Source: DATEPR01 sp963780635 (GTDB taxonomy: Bacteria; Actinomycetota; Actinomycetes; Mycobacteriales; Pseudonocardiaceae). Taken from it: a stretch of DNA of 64,000 bases. Both the position numbers and the translations under genes were made by a program. Positions 23,300 through 32,192 of the stretch are shown here, in pieces. The DNA lies in the NCBI GenBank assembly GCA_963780635.1, contig CAWACW010000011.1:310001-374000 (forward strand), in the 5' to 3' direction. Every line of letters begins with the position of its first letter. Within the stretch, counting starts at the first letter, position 1. The notes beneath the pieces were generated by a model. It was not told where the DNA came from. It saw nothing but the letters and a program-made list of their open reading frames with translations, and did no database searches.

Positions 23300-25399
23300 G
23301 TGGACGAACAGGCACTCCGGAACCGGGCCGACGAACTGCTGCGCAAGCTCGCCGGCGATGACGCGACCCTGCGCCCCGACCAGTGGGAGGCGATCAGGGC
23401 GCTCGTCGTCGAGCGGCGGCGCGCACTCGTCGTGCAGCGCACCGGCTGGGGCAAGTCGGCGGTGTACTTCCTGGCGACCGCGTTGCTGCGGGAGCAGGGC
23501 GTCGGGCCGACGTTGATCGTGTCGCCGCTGCTGGCCCTGATGCGCAACCAGGTCGCCGCCGCGGCGCGCGCGGGCGTGCACGCGGCGACCATCAACTCGG
23601 CCAACGTCGACGAGTGGACCGGCATCCAGGACGAGGTCACCGCAGGCCGGGTGGACGTGCTGCTGGTCAGCCCGGAGCGGCTCAACAACCCCGACTTCCG
23701 CGACACCGTGCTGCCCTCGCTCGCCGCGTCCACCGGGCTGCTCGTGGTCGACGAGGCGCACTGCGTGTCCGACTGGGGCCACGACTTCCGGCCCGACTAC
23801 CGCCGCCTGCGCACCCTGCTGGCCGACCTGCCCGGCGGCGTCCCGGTGCTCGCCACCACCGCCACCGCGAACGACCGCGTGATCCACGACGTCGCCGACC
23901 AACTGCGCATCGGCGCCGGCTCGGACGCGCTGGTGCTGCGTGGCGCCCTCGACCGGGACAGCCTACGGCTGGCCGTGACTCGCTTGCCCACCAACGAGAT
24001 CCGCCTCGCCTGGCTCGCCGAACGCCTGGCCGAACTGCCCGGCTCCGGCATCATCTACACGCTCACGGTCGCCGCGGCCGAGGAGGTCGCCGCGTTCCTG
24101 CGCGAGCGCGGCCACGAGGTCGCCGCGTACACCGGCCGCACCAATCCCAGCGAACGCGAGGCCGCCGAACAGAGTCTGCTGGGCAACGAGATCAAGGCGC
24201 TCGTCGCGACCTCCGCGCTGGGCATGGGCTTCGACAAGCCCGACCTCGGCTTCGTGGTCCACCTCGGCGCGCCCGCGTCGCCCATCGCGTACTACCAGCA
24301 GATCGGCCGTGCCGGCCGTGGCGTGCGCCGCGCCGAGGTGATCCTGCTGCCCGGTCGCGAGGACAGGGACATCTGGGCGTACTTCGGCTCACTGGCGTTC
24401 CCCCGCGAACCGGTCGTCCGGCACGTGCTGTCCGCGCTGGACGGTGCCGCCCGCCCGCTGTCCACCGCCGCGCTGGAGCCGTTGGTCGACCTGTCCCGCA
24501 GCCGATTGGACATGGTGCTCAAGGTGCTCGACGTGGACGGCGCCGTGCGCCGGGTACGCGGCGGCTGGGAGTCCACCGGGCAGGAGTGGGAGTACGACGC
24601 GGAACGCTATGAACGCATCGCCACCGCCCGTGCCACCGAGCAGCAGGCCATGCTCGACTACCAGTCGACCACCGGCTGCCGGATGGAGTTCCTGTTGCGG
24701 CAGCTGGACGATCCGCAGGCGACACCGTGCGGCCGCTGCGACAACTGCACCGGTGAACGGTGGGCCGCCGATGTCTCGGACTCGGCCACCGACGCGGCGC
24801 GGGAGCGCCTGCACCGGCCCGGAGTGGACCTGCCGCCCCGGAAGATGTGGCCAACGGGCCTGGCAGCGCTGGACATCCCGCTGTCCGGCAAGATCGCGCC
24901 TGCCGACGCGGCCGCCGAGGGCCGAGTCCTGGCGCGGCTGACCGATATCGGCTGGGGCACGCGGCTGCGCGACGTGCTCGGCCGCGACGACCAGGACGTG
25001 CCCGAGGACGTGTTCGGCGCGTGCGTGAAGGTGCTCACGGCGTGGAACTGGGCGGAGCGCCCGGTCGGCGTGGTCACGGTCGGATCGGCCCACCACCCCA
25101 AGCTGGTGGCGAGCCTCGGCCAGCGTCTGGCTGACATCGGCAGGCTGCGTTCGCTGGGCGAGATCGAGGTCGACCCGGCGGGCGAGCGCCCGGCCAACAG
25201 TGCCCGCCGCCTGGCCCAGCTCTGGCCCCGCATGCGGGTGCCTGCCGAATTGGCGGACGAACTGTCCACAGTGGGCGGACCAGTGCTGCTGGTGGACGAC
25301 CTCGTCGACTCCGGCTGGACCATGACCCTCGGCACGAGACTGCTCAGGCAGGCCGGCGCCCCAGCGGTCCTGCCGCTCGCCTTGGCGGTGATCGGCTGA
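23300..25399 (+). CDS. recQ: RecQ-family DNA helicase with C-terminal phosphoribosyltransferase-like domain
   Basis: A 699-residue ATP-dependent helicase for DNA repair. Helicase motifs: QRTGWGKSAVYFLAT (Walker A, near residue 52), LLVVDEAHCVSDWGHDFRPD (DEAH box and RecQ loop), ATTATAN, and YYQQIGRAGRG (motif VI). A zinc cluster follows (CRMEFLL, then CGRCDNC). The last 60 residues hold VLLVDDLVDSGWTMTLGTRL, a phosphoribosyltransferase pyrophosphate loop as in ComF. GTG 23300 starts just before the helicase domain; ATG 23270 is also in frame. Confidence 0.88.
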   Translation: MDEQALRNRADELLRKLAGDDATLRPDQWEAIRALVVERRRALVVQRTGWGKSAVYFLATALLREQGVGPTLIVSPLLALMRNQVAAAARAGVHAATINSANVDEWTGIQDEVTAGRVDVLLVSPERLNNPDFRDTVLPSLAASTGLLVVDEAHCVSDWGHDFRPDYRRLRTLLADLPGGVPVLATTATANDRVIHDVADQLRIGAGSDALVLRGALDRDSLRLAVTRLPTNEIRLAWLAERLAELPGSGIIYTLTVAAAEEVAAFLRERGHEVAAYTGRTNPSEREAAEQSLLGNEIKALVATSALGMGFDKPDLGFVVHLGAPASPIAYYQQIGRAGRGVRRAEVILLPGREDRDIWAYFGSLAFPREPVVRHVLSALDGAARPLSTAALEPLVDLSRSRLDMVLKVLDVDGAVRRVRGGWESTGQEWEYDAERYERIATARATEQQAMLDYQSTTGCRMEFLLRQLDDPQATPCGRCDNCTGERWAADVSDSATDAARERLHRPGVDLPPRKMWPTGLAALDIPLSGKIAPADAAAEGRVLARLTDIGWGTRLRDVLGRDDQDVPEDVFGACVKVLTAWNWAERPVGVVTVGSAHHPKLVASLGQRLADIGRLRSLGEIEVDPAGERPANSARRLAQLWPRMRVPAELADELSTVGGPVLLVDDLVDSGWTMTLGTRLLRQAGAPAVLPLALAVIG

Positions 25400-25445
25400 C
25401 CCCTACCCACCACTCGACGACACTCAGCCGCGCGACCAGCGCGCC

Positions 25446-25784
25446 CAGCGGTCTGGCGTCCGTTCGTCTTGGCGGCCGGCGGCCTGCCGCCTGCGTTGGT
25501 ACTCGGGGCGGGTGTGCCCCAGTGGTCTGGCGGTCCGTTCGTCTCGGCGGCCCGCGGCCAGCGGGCTGTGGCGGTGCCCGGGGCTGGTGTGCTCAGTGGT
25601 CTGGCGGTCCGTTCGGTGTCGGCGGGCTGCGGCTGCTGCGGTGGTACTCGGGGCCGGTGTGCCCAGTGGTCTGGCGGTCCGTTCGTCTCGGCGGCCAGCG
25701 GGCTGTGGCGGTACCCAGGTCTGGTGCGCTCAGTGGTCTGGAAGTCGGTTCTGCGCCTGCGGTGGTACCCGGGGCCGGTGCGCC
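25446..25784. repeat. Tandem array of five degenerate 54-74-bp repeats
   Basis: Units begin at 25446, 25520, 25594, 25664 and 25731, each starting CAGTGGTCTGG (the first reads CAGCGGTCTGG). Units two to four continue CGGTCCGTTCG and all end near GGGGCNGGTGTGCC or a variant. Spacing is 74, 74, 70 and 67 bp; the last unit is truncated. The array fills most of the 500-bp gap between the convergent genes recQ and menF. No gene is evident here: frames through it are simple translations of the repeat. Confidence 0.85.
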
Positions 25785-25901
25785 GCATCGCCGGGCGATC
25801 CGCGGGCCGAACCGCCGCCACGCTCTGTCGCTGACCGCAATCGTGCGAACCGTCGCGCGCTCTGTCGCCTCACGGTTCGCTCGACAGGCCAGGCCGGCGG
25901 G

Positions 25902-27194
25902 TCAGCGCTCGCGGACCGATTCCAGGGCGTCTCGCATCGGGACGAACTTCGCGGCGGCCTCCGCCACTTCGTTGTCCGGGTCCGAGTCGGCGACGATGCC
26001 GCCACCGGCGAACAGGCGCACCGAGTCGCCGCTCACCTCGGCGCACCGCAGGGCGATGCCGAACTCGCCGTCCCCGTTGCTGTCGATCCACCCGACCGGG
26101 CCGGCGTAGCGCCCTCGGTCCATGCCCTCCAACTCCGCGATCAGTGCGATCGCGGAGTCCCTGGGCGTGCCGCCGACGGCGGCCGTCGGGTGGGCAGCGC
26201 CGGTGAGGGTGAGCAACGACACGTCCTCGGCGAGGGTGCCGTGCACGTCGGTGGCCAGGTGCACCACGTTGCGCAGCCGCAGCACGACCGGGTCGCTGGG
26301 CATGTCCAGCGCGGTGCAGAACGGGGCCAGCGATGCGGCGAGTGAGTCCACCGCGTACCGGTGCTCCTCCTGGTTCTTGGCCGACGCCAGCAACTCGGCC
26401 GCGAGCGCGTCGGCCTCCAGGCCGGCCCGTGGCCACATCGTGCCTGCCAGCACCCGTGCGGACACGGTCCCGCCGTTGCGCCGCAGCAGCAGTTCGGGTG
26501 TCGCGCCGACGAGCCCGTCGACCGCGAACACCCAGCAGTTCGGGTACCGGTCCGCCAGCCCGTGCAGCAGGTACCGAGGATCGATCGGGCCTTCCTCGGC
26601 GGGCACCCGCGCCACCAGGTCGTGCGCCAGCACGACCTTGCCGAGGTCGGTCTCGCGCAGTCGCCGCACGGCCCGGGCCACGGCCTGCCGGTAGCCGGTC
26701 GCGGACAGTTGCCCGTCCGAGTAGCTCACCGAACTCGGCGTCCGCACCGGCCGCACGGGATGGACACCCGCCGGTCCGGAGAACCCGCCGATCTCGGTGA
26801 CCCATGTCACACCATCGCGCCGGCCGACGACCACTTCGGGCACCACCAGCACGGAGTCGCCAGGGTCGTCGGCGAACGCCATGCTCACGAAGGCGACGAG
26901 ACCGCTGCCGGGCAGCCCCACCTCGTCCACGACGTCGACCTCGGCCGCGAACTCCCGCCACCAGTCGGCGGCCTGCCGGAAGCGGTCGGGGCCACTCGGC
27001 GCGAACCGCGCCGCCTGACCCCAGCCGACGATGCCTTCGCCCTGTTGCACCCAGGTCAGGGTGTCGTCCGGGCCGGGCAACAGCTCCAGCAGCTCAGTCG
27101 TGTTCTCGACGATCCTGCTACGTGCGTACGGCAGGCCGGCCGCGGTTGCCGCGGCCGGCTGCCTGTGCCGGTAGGGCGAGGAAGCGCTCGTCAC
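25902..27194 (-). CDS. menF: Isochorismate synthase
   Basis: Isomerises chorismate to isochorismate, the entry to the menaquinone branch. The 430-residue chorismate-binding enzyme has GYRQAVARAVRRLRETDLGK and VVLAHDLVARV, then FAVDGLVGATPELLLRRNGG, SAKNQEEHRYAVDSL with the catalytic Glu, TGAAHPTAAVGGTPRDSA and VGWIDSNGDGEFGIALRCAE. GTG 27194 fits the conserved start of homologues. A salicylate-forming role cannot be fully excluded, but the nearby menG and other men genes favour MenF. Confidence 0.93.
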   Translation of the reverse strand: MTSASSPYRHRQPAAATAAGLPYARSRIVENTTELLELLPGPDDTLTWVQQGEGIVGWGQAARFAPSGPDRFRQAADWWREFAAEVDVVDEVGLPGSGLVAFVSMAFADDPGDSVLVVPEVVVGRRDGVTWVTEIGGFSGPAGVHPVRPVRTPSSVSYSDGQLSATGYRQAVARAVRRLRETDLGKVVLAHDLVARVPAEEGPIDPRYLLHGLADRYPNCWVFAVDGLVGATPELLLRRNGGTVSARVLAGTMWPRAGLEADALAAELLASAKNQEEHRYAVDSLAASLAPFCTALDMPSDPVVLRLRNVVHLATDVHGTLAEDVSLLTLTGAAHPTAAVGGTPRDSAIALIAELEGMDRGRYAGPVGWIDSNGDGEFGIALRCAEVSGDSVRLFAGGGIVADSDPDNEVAEAAAKFVPMRDALESVRER

Positions 27195-27335
27195 ACAGCC
27201 GAGCGTACGAATGCCACGCTGATGCCGCGCTGAGAGGTTGCCCTCGCCGGCGTGACGCAACCGGTCCCAGGGCCTGTCCGCGGCTGGTCGGAGGCGACTT
27301 GGCCGGTTCCAGCCGAACGGGTGATGACCACGCCC

Positions 27336-27341
27336 TAGACT
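27336..27341 (+). promoter_or_regulatory. TAGACT -10-like element, probably giving a near-leaderless transcript
   Basis: TAGACT lies 8 bp before ATG 27350. The same CTAGACT heptamer appears at 29518-29524 (before menJ) and 31033-31039 (before nuoA). The short distance to the ATG implies a leaderless or nearly leaderless message. No good -35 box is visible. Confidence 0.4.
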
Positions 27342-27349
27342 CGCCTGAC

Positions 27350-27901
27350 ATGGTTGCTGACGTGGTGCTTCCGGGGCCGGACGGTCTCGACGAGGCGGCA
27401 TCGCGTCCGGCTGACCCGGCCGATCCGGCACGGGAACCGGTGCGGATGCCCATTCGCGAGCGGCGTGGCAGGCGGATCGTCGCGGGCACGCTGCTCGCCT
27501 TGGGCTGCCTGTTCACTGGTCTGTGCCTGTTGTTGCTGGTCGGCGCCTGGCACGACGACTCGCAGATCGACGCGCACGAGGGCCACACGGTCGCCGATGT
27601 GCTTTCCGTCTCGTTCGCCCGCACCGCGGTGCGCTTCGTCACGCCGGACGGCACGGTCGTCATCCCGTCGACCGGGTTGCTCTACCCGAGCGGGCTGGCC
27701 ACCGGAGAGCGCGTCCGGGTCGAGTACGACACGCGCGACACCGAGTTGGTCCGGGTCGCCGGCCGCGACTTCCGGCTCGGCTTCCTGCCGGTCGGCGTCT
27801 CGCTGCTGGTCGGGTGGGCCGTGGTGACGCCCCTGGTCTGGCTGCTGCGCCGCACGCCGCCGGAGCCGGTCAGCGACCCGCTGCCGCCGTCCACCAGCTG
27901 A
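27350..27901 (+). CDS. DUF3592-type membrane protein
   Basis: A 183-residue protein with a basic N-terminal tail, one membrane helix (AGTLLALGCLFTGLCLLLLV near 45-65), an extracytoplasmic beta-rich segment of about 75 residues (GHTVADVLSVSFARTAVRFV, ATGERVRVEYDTRD), and a second helix (GFLPVGVSLLVGWAVVTPL). This two-helix layout, with a small domain ending in VEYDxxD, matches DUF3592. Its 3' end overlaps the convergent phosphatase gene by 32 bp. Confidence 0.75.
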   Translation: MVADVVLPGPDGLDEAASRPADPADPAREPVRMPIRERRGRRIVAGTLLALGCLFTGLCLLLLVGAWHDDSQIDAHEGHTVADVLSVSFARTAVRFVTPDGTVVIPSTGLLYPSGLATGERVRVEYDTRDTELVRVAGRDFRLGFLPVGVSLLVGWAVVTPLVWLLRRTPPEPVSDPLPPSTS

Positions 27902-28703
27902 GCACCTCGTCCGCCACCCCGGGCGCCGCGACCAGCAGCCCGTCGCCGGGCAGCGACGCGTCCACACCGTGCCGGTCCAGCACCACGGCACCCGACTCCA
28001 GGGCCAGCGCCATGCCACCGGCCACGTCCCACTCGTGCACGCTGTGCAACACGGCTGCCGCGACGTGCCCCAGCGCCACCTGGACCACCGCCAGCGCTGC
28101 CGACCCGAGGATGCGCACCCCGGCATGTGCGCCGGCGGCCCGCGCGATGAACTCCGGCATCCCCGGCCACGGCTCGCCGGTGGTCAGCTCCGTGCAGACG
28201 ATCGCGCCCGCGATGCTGGTGCGATCGGCCAGCGTGACCGGCGTCCCGTTCGCCCTGGCACCCCGGCCGCGCGCCGCCGCGTAGATCTGGCCCCGGTACG
28301 GGTCGGCGACCACGCCCACCACGGGTCCGTCCTGGTCCACCAGCGCGAGGCTGTACGCGCACCAGGGCACGCCCGCCACGTAGTTCGCGGTGCCGTCCAC
28401 CGGGTCCACCACCCAGCGGTACTCCGAGTCGGCGGTCCTGATGTCCGCGCCGAACTCCTCGCCCACCACGGGCACACCGGGGAACTCGGCGGTCAGCACC
28501 CGCCTGGTGTGCCGTTCCAGGGTGCGGTCGGTGTCGGTCACCCAGTCGAACGGGGAGTCCTTGGCGCTCGGCTTGGCGCCCCGGCCCGCGGTCGCGGTGA
28601 TCACGTCCGTCGCGTCGTTGGCGAGCCGGCCGGCGACTTCCAGCGCGCGCGAAATGAGACCAGGCTCGACGCGGCGGGCGCGACGAGAGGGCGAGACCGT
28701 CAT
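27870..28703 (-). CDS. Inositol monophosphatase family protein
   Basis: A 277-residue magnesium-dependent sugar-phosphate phosphatase. Metal-site motifs are present: GEEFGAD (canonical GEE), WVVDPVDGTANYVAGVPWCA (DPLDGTxNF-type) and HEWDVAGGMALALESGAV (WDxAAG-type). The substrate could be inositol phosphate, histidinol phosphate or another sugar phosphate. ATG 28703 gives MTVSPSRRARRV, directly before the first conserved helix. Divergent from menG across 130 bp. Confidence 0.9.
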   Translation of the reverse strand: MTVSPSRRARRVEPGLISRALEVAGRLANDATDVITATAGRGAKPSAKDSPFDWVTDTDRTLERHTRRVLTAEFPGVPVVGEEFGADIRTADSEYRWVVDPVDGTANYVAGVPWCAYSLALVDQDGPVVGVVADPYRGQIYAAARGRGARANGTPVTLADRTSIAGAIVCTELTTGEPWPGMPEFIARAAGAHAGVRILGSAALAVVQVALGHVAAAVLHSVHEWDVAGGMALALESGAVVLDRHGVDASLPGDGLLVAAPGVADEVLSWWTAAAGR

Positions 28704-28821
28704 GCTGACCCAGGGTGATGTCGCCGAGTGTCCGTGACGCGACCTCGAGATGACGTAACGACGATCACCAGGACACGTCTTGACGGACGACCGGTCACGC
28801 ACCGTCGAGGCAGCCGCCACG

Positions 28822-28827
28822 TAGGCT
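28822..28827 (+). promoter_or_regulatory. TAGGCT -10-like element at the menG start
   Basis: TAGGCT ends 6 bp before ATG 28834, so transcription would begin at or next to the A of the start codon. This agrees with the absence of a ribosome-binding site and suggests a leaderless menG message. The -35 region is not recognisable. Confidence 0.4.
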
Positions 28828-28833
28828 CGCGCC

Positions 28834-29521
28834 ATGCCGCGCGCGCACCTGGACAAGGACCCGCACGAGGTCGCGCGATGTTCGACGGGGTGGCCGCACT
28901 ACGACGTCACGAACTCCGTGACTCTGCTTCGGGCGGGACCGGCTACTGGCGCTCGGCGACCCGCGACGGCGCTGGACGCTGCGCCCGGCGACAACGTGCT
29001 GGACATCGCCGCCGGCACGGGGTGTCCACGGTGGACTGGCCAGTCCGGCGCGAGGTGCGTGGCCGCCGACTTCTCGCTCGGCATGCTGCGCCGCGGCGCG
29101 GGCCGCCGGGTGCCGAAGGTCGCCGCGGACGCGCTGCGGCTGCCGTTCGCGGACGGTGCCTTCGACGCGGTGACGTGTCGTTCGGCCTGCGCAACATGCA
29201 CGACACCGTCGCGGCGCTGCCGAGTTCGCCGGGTGGTGCGGCCCGGCGGGCGGCTCGTGGTGTGCGAGTTCTCCAGCCCGGTGGTCGCGCCGTTCCGGCT
29301 GCGTGTACCTGACTACCTGATGCGGGCCCTGCCCGCGATGGCCGCCGGTGTGGTCCAATCCGGAGGCCTACCGTTACCTGGCCGAGTCGATCCGGGTCGT
29401 GGCCCGACCAGCGGGCTCTCGCTGCGCTCGTCGGCCGAGGCCGGGTGGGCGGACGTGGAGTGGACGGACCTGACGGGTGGCATCGTCGCGCTGCACAGGG
29501 CGGTCCGGCCGGTCTGCCTAG
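28834..29521 (+). CDS. menG: Demethylmenaquinone methyltransferase (many apparent indels)
   Basis: Methylates demethylmenaquinone with SAM, the last core step. Conserved pieces alternate between two frames: MPRAHLDKDPHEVAR, then MFDGVA, HYDVTNSV, YWRSATR, ALDAAPGDNVLDIAAGTG (SAM loop), STVDW, GARCVAADFSLGMLRRGAG, ALRLPFADGAFDAVT, VSFGLRNMHDTVAAL, VRPGGRLVVCEFSSP and AGWADVEWTDLTGGIVALH. Every expected motif is present, so at least eight single-base indels, not mutational decay of the motifs, break the gene. The expected end is TAG 29519-29521 if one more indel is assumed; unshifted, the last frame runs to 29565. Confidence 0.85.
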
Positions 29522-29561
29522 ACTCAGGGCACCCCGAGCTAGTGACGAATCAAGGAGCCAT

Positions 29562-30850
29562 ATGAGCACACCCAGCCGTACGCCGGCGGACGAGGACGCC
29601 GAGGTCATCGTCGTCGGCGCGGGTCCAGCGGGCTCCACGGCGGCCACCTACCTGGCGCGCGCCGGACTGGACGTGCTGGTGCTCGAGAAGAGCGAGTTCC
29701 CGCGCGAGAAGGTCTGCGGGGACGGGCTCACGCCGCGCGGCGTGAAGCAGCTGATCGACCTCGGGGTCGACACCCGCGAAGAGGCAGGCTGGCTGCACAA
29801 CCAGGGCCTGCGGGTGCTCGGCGGCGGGCCCACATGGAGCTGCCCTGGCCGGAGCTGCCGAGCTTACCCGCCCTACGGCGTGGTGCGGCCGCGGTCGGAC
29901 TTCGACCAGATGCTGGCCGGCAACGCCCAGCGGGCCGGTGCCCGGATCGAGGAGCGGACGCACGTCACCGGCGCCGTGACCGACGAGCGCACCGGCCGCG
30001 TGGTCGGCGTCGCGCCCGCCGAGGCCGGAGCGAGGACAAGGCCGGTGACCTACAGGGCGCCGCTGGTCGTGGCGTGCGACGGCGTCGTGCGCGCGCTGGC
30101 CCTTCGGCGGGATCGGCAAGCGTGACGACCGGCCGCTCGGCGTCGCGGTCCGCCGCTACTACACCAGCCCGCGCAGCCAGGACGACTTCCTGGAGACCCA
30201 CCTGGAGCTGTGGGACCGGTCCGGCACCGAGGACCGCGGCTGCTGCCCGGCTACGGCTGGGTCTTCGGCATGGGCGACGGGACGGCGAACGTCGGGCTGG
30301 GCATCCTGTCCACAGTCCGGCGCTTCCGGTCGGACTACCGCTCGCTGATGCGCGCGTGGTGCGGTCCTGCCCGAGGAGTGGGGCTTCACCGAGGAGAACG
30401 CGAGTGGACGACATCGGCGGGGCCGCACTGCCGATGGGCTTCAACCGCACCCCGCACTACGCGACGGCCTGCTGCTGGTCGGCGACGCGGGCGGCATGGT
30501 GAACTCGTTCAACGGCGAGGGCATCGCCTACGCGATGGAGTCGGCCAAGCTCGCGGCCCAGTGCGTCATGCAGGCACTGGCCCGGCCGGAGGGTCCGGCG
30601 CGGGAACGGGCGCTGGGGGGCTACGCCGGTCGCGGTGCGCCAGTCGCTGGGCGGCTACTACCGGCTGGGCACGGGTTCAGCCGCCTGTCGGCAACCCGAA
30701 GGTCATGCGTGCCCTCACCCAGCACGGGCTGCCGAGGGAGACGCTGATGCGCCTGGGCTCAAGCTCCTGGCGGGCCTGCACGACGTCCGCGACGGCGACC
30801 TCTCCGACCGGATCATCACTGCGGCCACGCGGCTCACGCCCAGCGTCTGA
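29562..30850 (+). CDS. menJ: FAD-dependent geranylgeranyl reductase family protein, MenJ-like (apparent indels)
   Basis: Likely saturates one isoprene unit of the menaquinone tail. From ATG 29562 the FAD motif EVIVVGAGPAGSTAATYLAR and EKVCGDGLTPRGVKQL are in frame. After about 29830 the frame changes several times, yet all expected blocks are found: PYGVVRPRSDFDQMLAGNAQ, VVACDGV, PLGVAVRRYY, GYGWVFGMGDGTANVGLG, DAGGMVNSFNGEGIAYAMES, SLGGYYRLGTG and the end ITAATRLTPSV. Several single-base indels account for this. A TAGACT element (29519-29524) and AAGGAG before the ATG suggest its own promoter. Confidence 0.83.
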
Positions 30851-31050
30851 CCGGCCGGCTGATTCATTCCCACGGAGTAGTGGCCGGGCACCGCATCGGC
30901 TCGGCCACCGCCCGTGCGGTACGCGCCGCGGCAGCGGATCGAGCGGGGTCCGAAACCGATCAAGGTAGCGGCGACCTGCGAGTGTCATGGGTCACAACGA
31001 TCAAGAACACCGCGCTTCCTGTGAGCGTCGGCCTAGACTGTCCCGGAGCA

Positions 31051-31066
31051 TGTGAACCAGTTCACG
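31051..31066 (+). promoter_or_regulatory. Rex operator-like site 1 upstream of nuoA
   Basis: TGTGAACCAGTTCACG matches the Streptomyces Rex operator TGTGAACNNNTTCACA at all fixed positions but the last. Rex is an NADH-sensing repressor known to control nuo in Streptomyces. The site begins 12 bp after the TAGACT element, so a bound repressor would block transcription. Confidence 0.72.
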
Positions 31067-31082
31067 ACAGCGGGTACCCGCG

Positions 31083-31099
31083 TTGTGAACTTTTCACAA
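31083..31099 (+). promoter_or_regulatory. Rex operator-like site 2 upstream of nuoA
   Basis: TTGTGAACTTTTCACAA is a perfect inverted repeat with a 3-base spacer. The Rex consensus needs a 4-base spacer between these 7-base arms, so this copy is one base short. A base may have been lost from the T run, because the site lies in a region rich in single-base indels. Confidence 0.6.
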
Positions 31100-31239
31100 G
31101 CGACCGGCCGCATCGCGCGCCGGGCTGCACCAGCCCGAGGTCAGGACTGCCTAAGCCCGAGGACTGTGACGTAGACCCCGTATGGTGCGGGCGCGCGGCG
31201 ATAGCAGGATCGCCGCTGGTGAGGAAAGGACGGCGAGGG

Positions 31240-31604
31240 GTGCACCAGGCTTACCTCCCTCTCCTTCTGTTGTTCGTGCTCGCGGGAGGTTTCGCGCTCT
31301 TCTCGGTCACCGCCGCGCCCTACATCGGTCCGCGGCGCTACAACCGGGCCAAGCTCGACACCTACGAGTGCGGCATCGAGCCCTCGCCGCAGCCGATGGT
31401 CGGCGGCGGCCGGATCCCGGTCGCGTACTACCTCACGGCGATGATGTTCATCCTCTTCGACATCGAGATGGTGTTCCTCTATCCGTTCGTGGTCAACATC
31501 GACGCGCTCGGCCTTTCGGGCTGGTGGAGATCGTGCTGTTCATCGGGACCGTCGCGTTCGCCTACGCCTACGTGTGGCGTCGCGGCGGGCTGGACTGGAA
31601 CTGA
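31240..31604 (+). CDS. nuoA: NADH-quinone oxidoreductase subunit A (one apparent indel)
   Basis: Membrane subunit of complex I with three helices: YLPLLLLFVLAGGFALFSV, VAYYLTAMMFILFDIEMVFL and LVEIVLFIGTVAFAYAYVW. The conserved loop KLDTYECGIEPSPQP is present. The first 93 codons from GTG 31240 are in one frame and the C-terminus (VEIVLFIGTV to GGLDWN) in another. Adding one T to CCTTTCGGG near 31515 restores a 121-residue protein. First gene of the nuoA-N operon. Confidence 0.9.
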
Positions 31605-31630
31605 CTGACGGCACGCTGGCGGAGGTCCAC

Positions 31631-32187
31631 ATGGGACTCGAGGAGAAACTTCCCAACGGCATCCTGCTGGCCACCGTCGAGAGACTGGTCAACTGGACCC
31701 GCAAGTCGTCGCTGTGGCCGGCCACGTTCGGCCTGGCGTGCTGCGCGATCGAGATGATGACGACCGGCGGCCCCGCGCTACGACCTCGGCCCGCTTCGGC
31801 ATGGAGGTCTTCCGGGCCTCGCCCCGGCCAGGCCGACCTGATGATCGTGGCGGGCCGGGTGAGCCAACAAGATGGCGCCGGTGCTGCGCCAGATCTACGA
31901 CCAGATGCCCGAGCCGCGCTGGGTGCTCGCGATGGGCGTGTGCGCCTCGTCCGGCGGGATGTTCAACAACTACGCCGTGGTGCAGGGCGTCGACCACGTG
32001 GTGCCGGTGGACATGTACCTGCCCGGCTGCCCGCCCCGGCCCGAGATGCTGATCGACGCGATCCTGAAGATCCACGCCAAGATCACCGACGAGCCGCTCG
32101 GTCCGACCCGCGCCGGCGCTGCGGGCGGCGAGCGGCGAGCGCACGCCGATGATCTGCCGCTCGGTCAAGTACGCGAAGAAGAAGTGA
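31631..32187 (+). CDS. nuoB: NADH-quinone oxidoreductase subunit B (five apparent insertions)
   Basis: Carries the terminal [4Fe-4S] cluster N2 next to the quinone site. It starts MGLEEKLPNGILLATVERLV with SSLWPATFGLACCAIEMM, the double-cysteine motif. Later blocks QADLMIVAGRVS, MPEPRWVLAMGVCASSGGMF and VDMYLPGCPPRPEMLIDAIL are in other frames. Removing five single bases (near 31773, 31787, 31826, 31866 and 32113) gives one 183-residue frame ending SVKYAKKK. All ligand cysteines are present. Confidence 0.9.
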
Positions 32188-32192
32188 GTCCG

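Larger units (their letters stand above)
30851..31239. other. Control region before the nuo operon
   Basis: This 389-bp gap has no convincing gene. It contains a CTAGACT -10-like element (31033-31039), two Rex-operator-like palindromes (31051-31066 and 31083-31099) just downstream of it, and a leader of about 190 bases to the nuoA GTG. It falls inside the block of suspected sequencing errors. Confidence 0.7.

Noticed and set aside
24658..25821. Long minus-strand frame across the array at 25.5 kb and the recQ 3' end
   Set aside because: It runs antisense to recQ and its unique part only reads the tandem repeat (NGPPDHW units). No start signal or family.
25902..27194. Salicylate synthase instead of isochorismate synthase
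   Set aside because: No siderophore or salicylate genes are adjacent, and the men context favours MenF.
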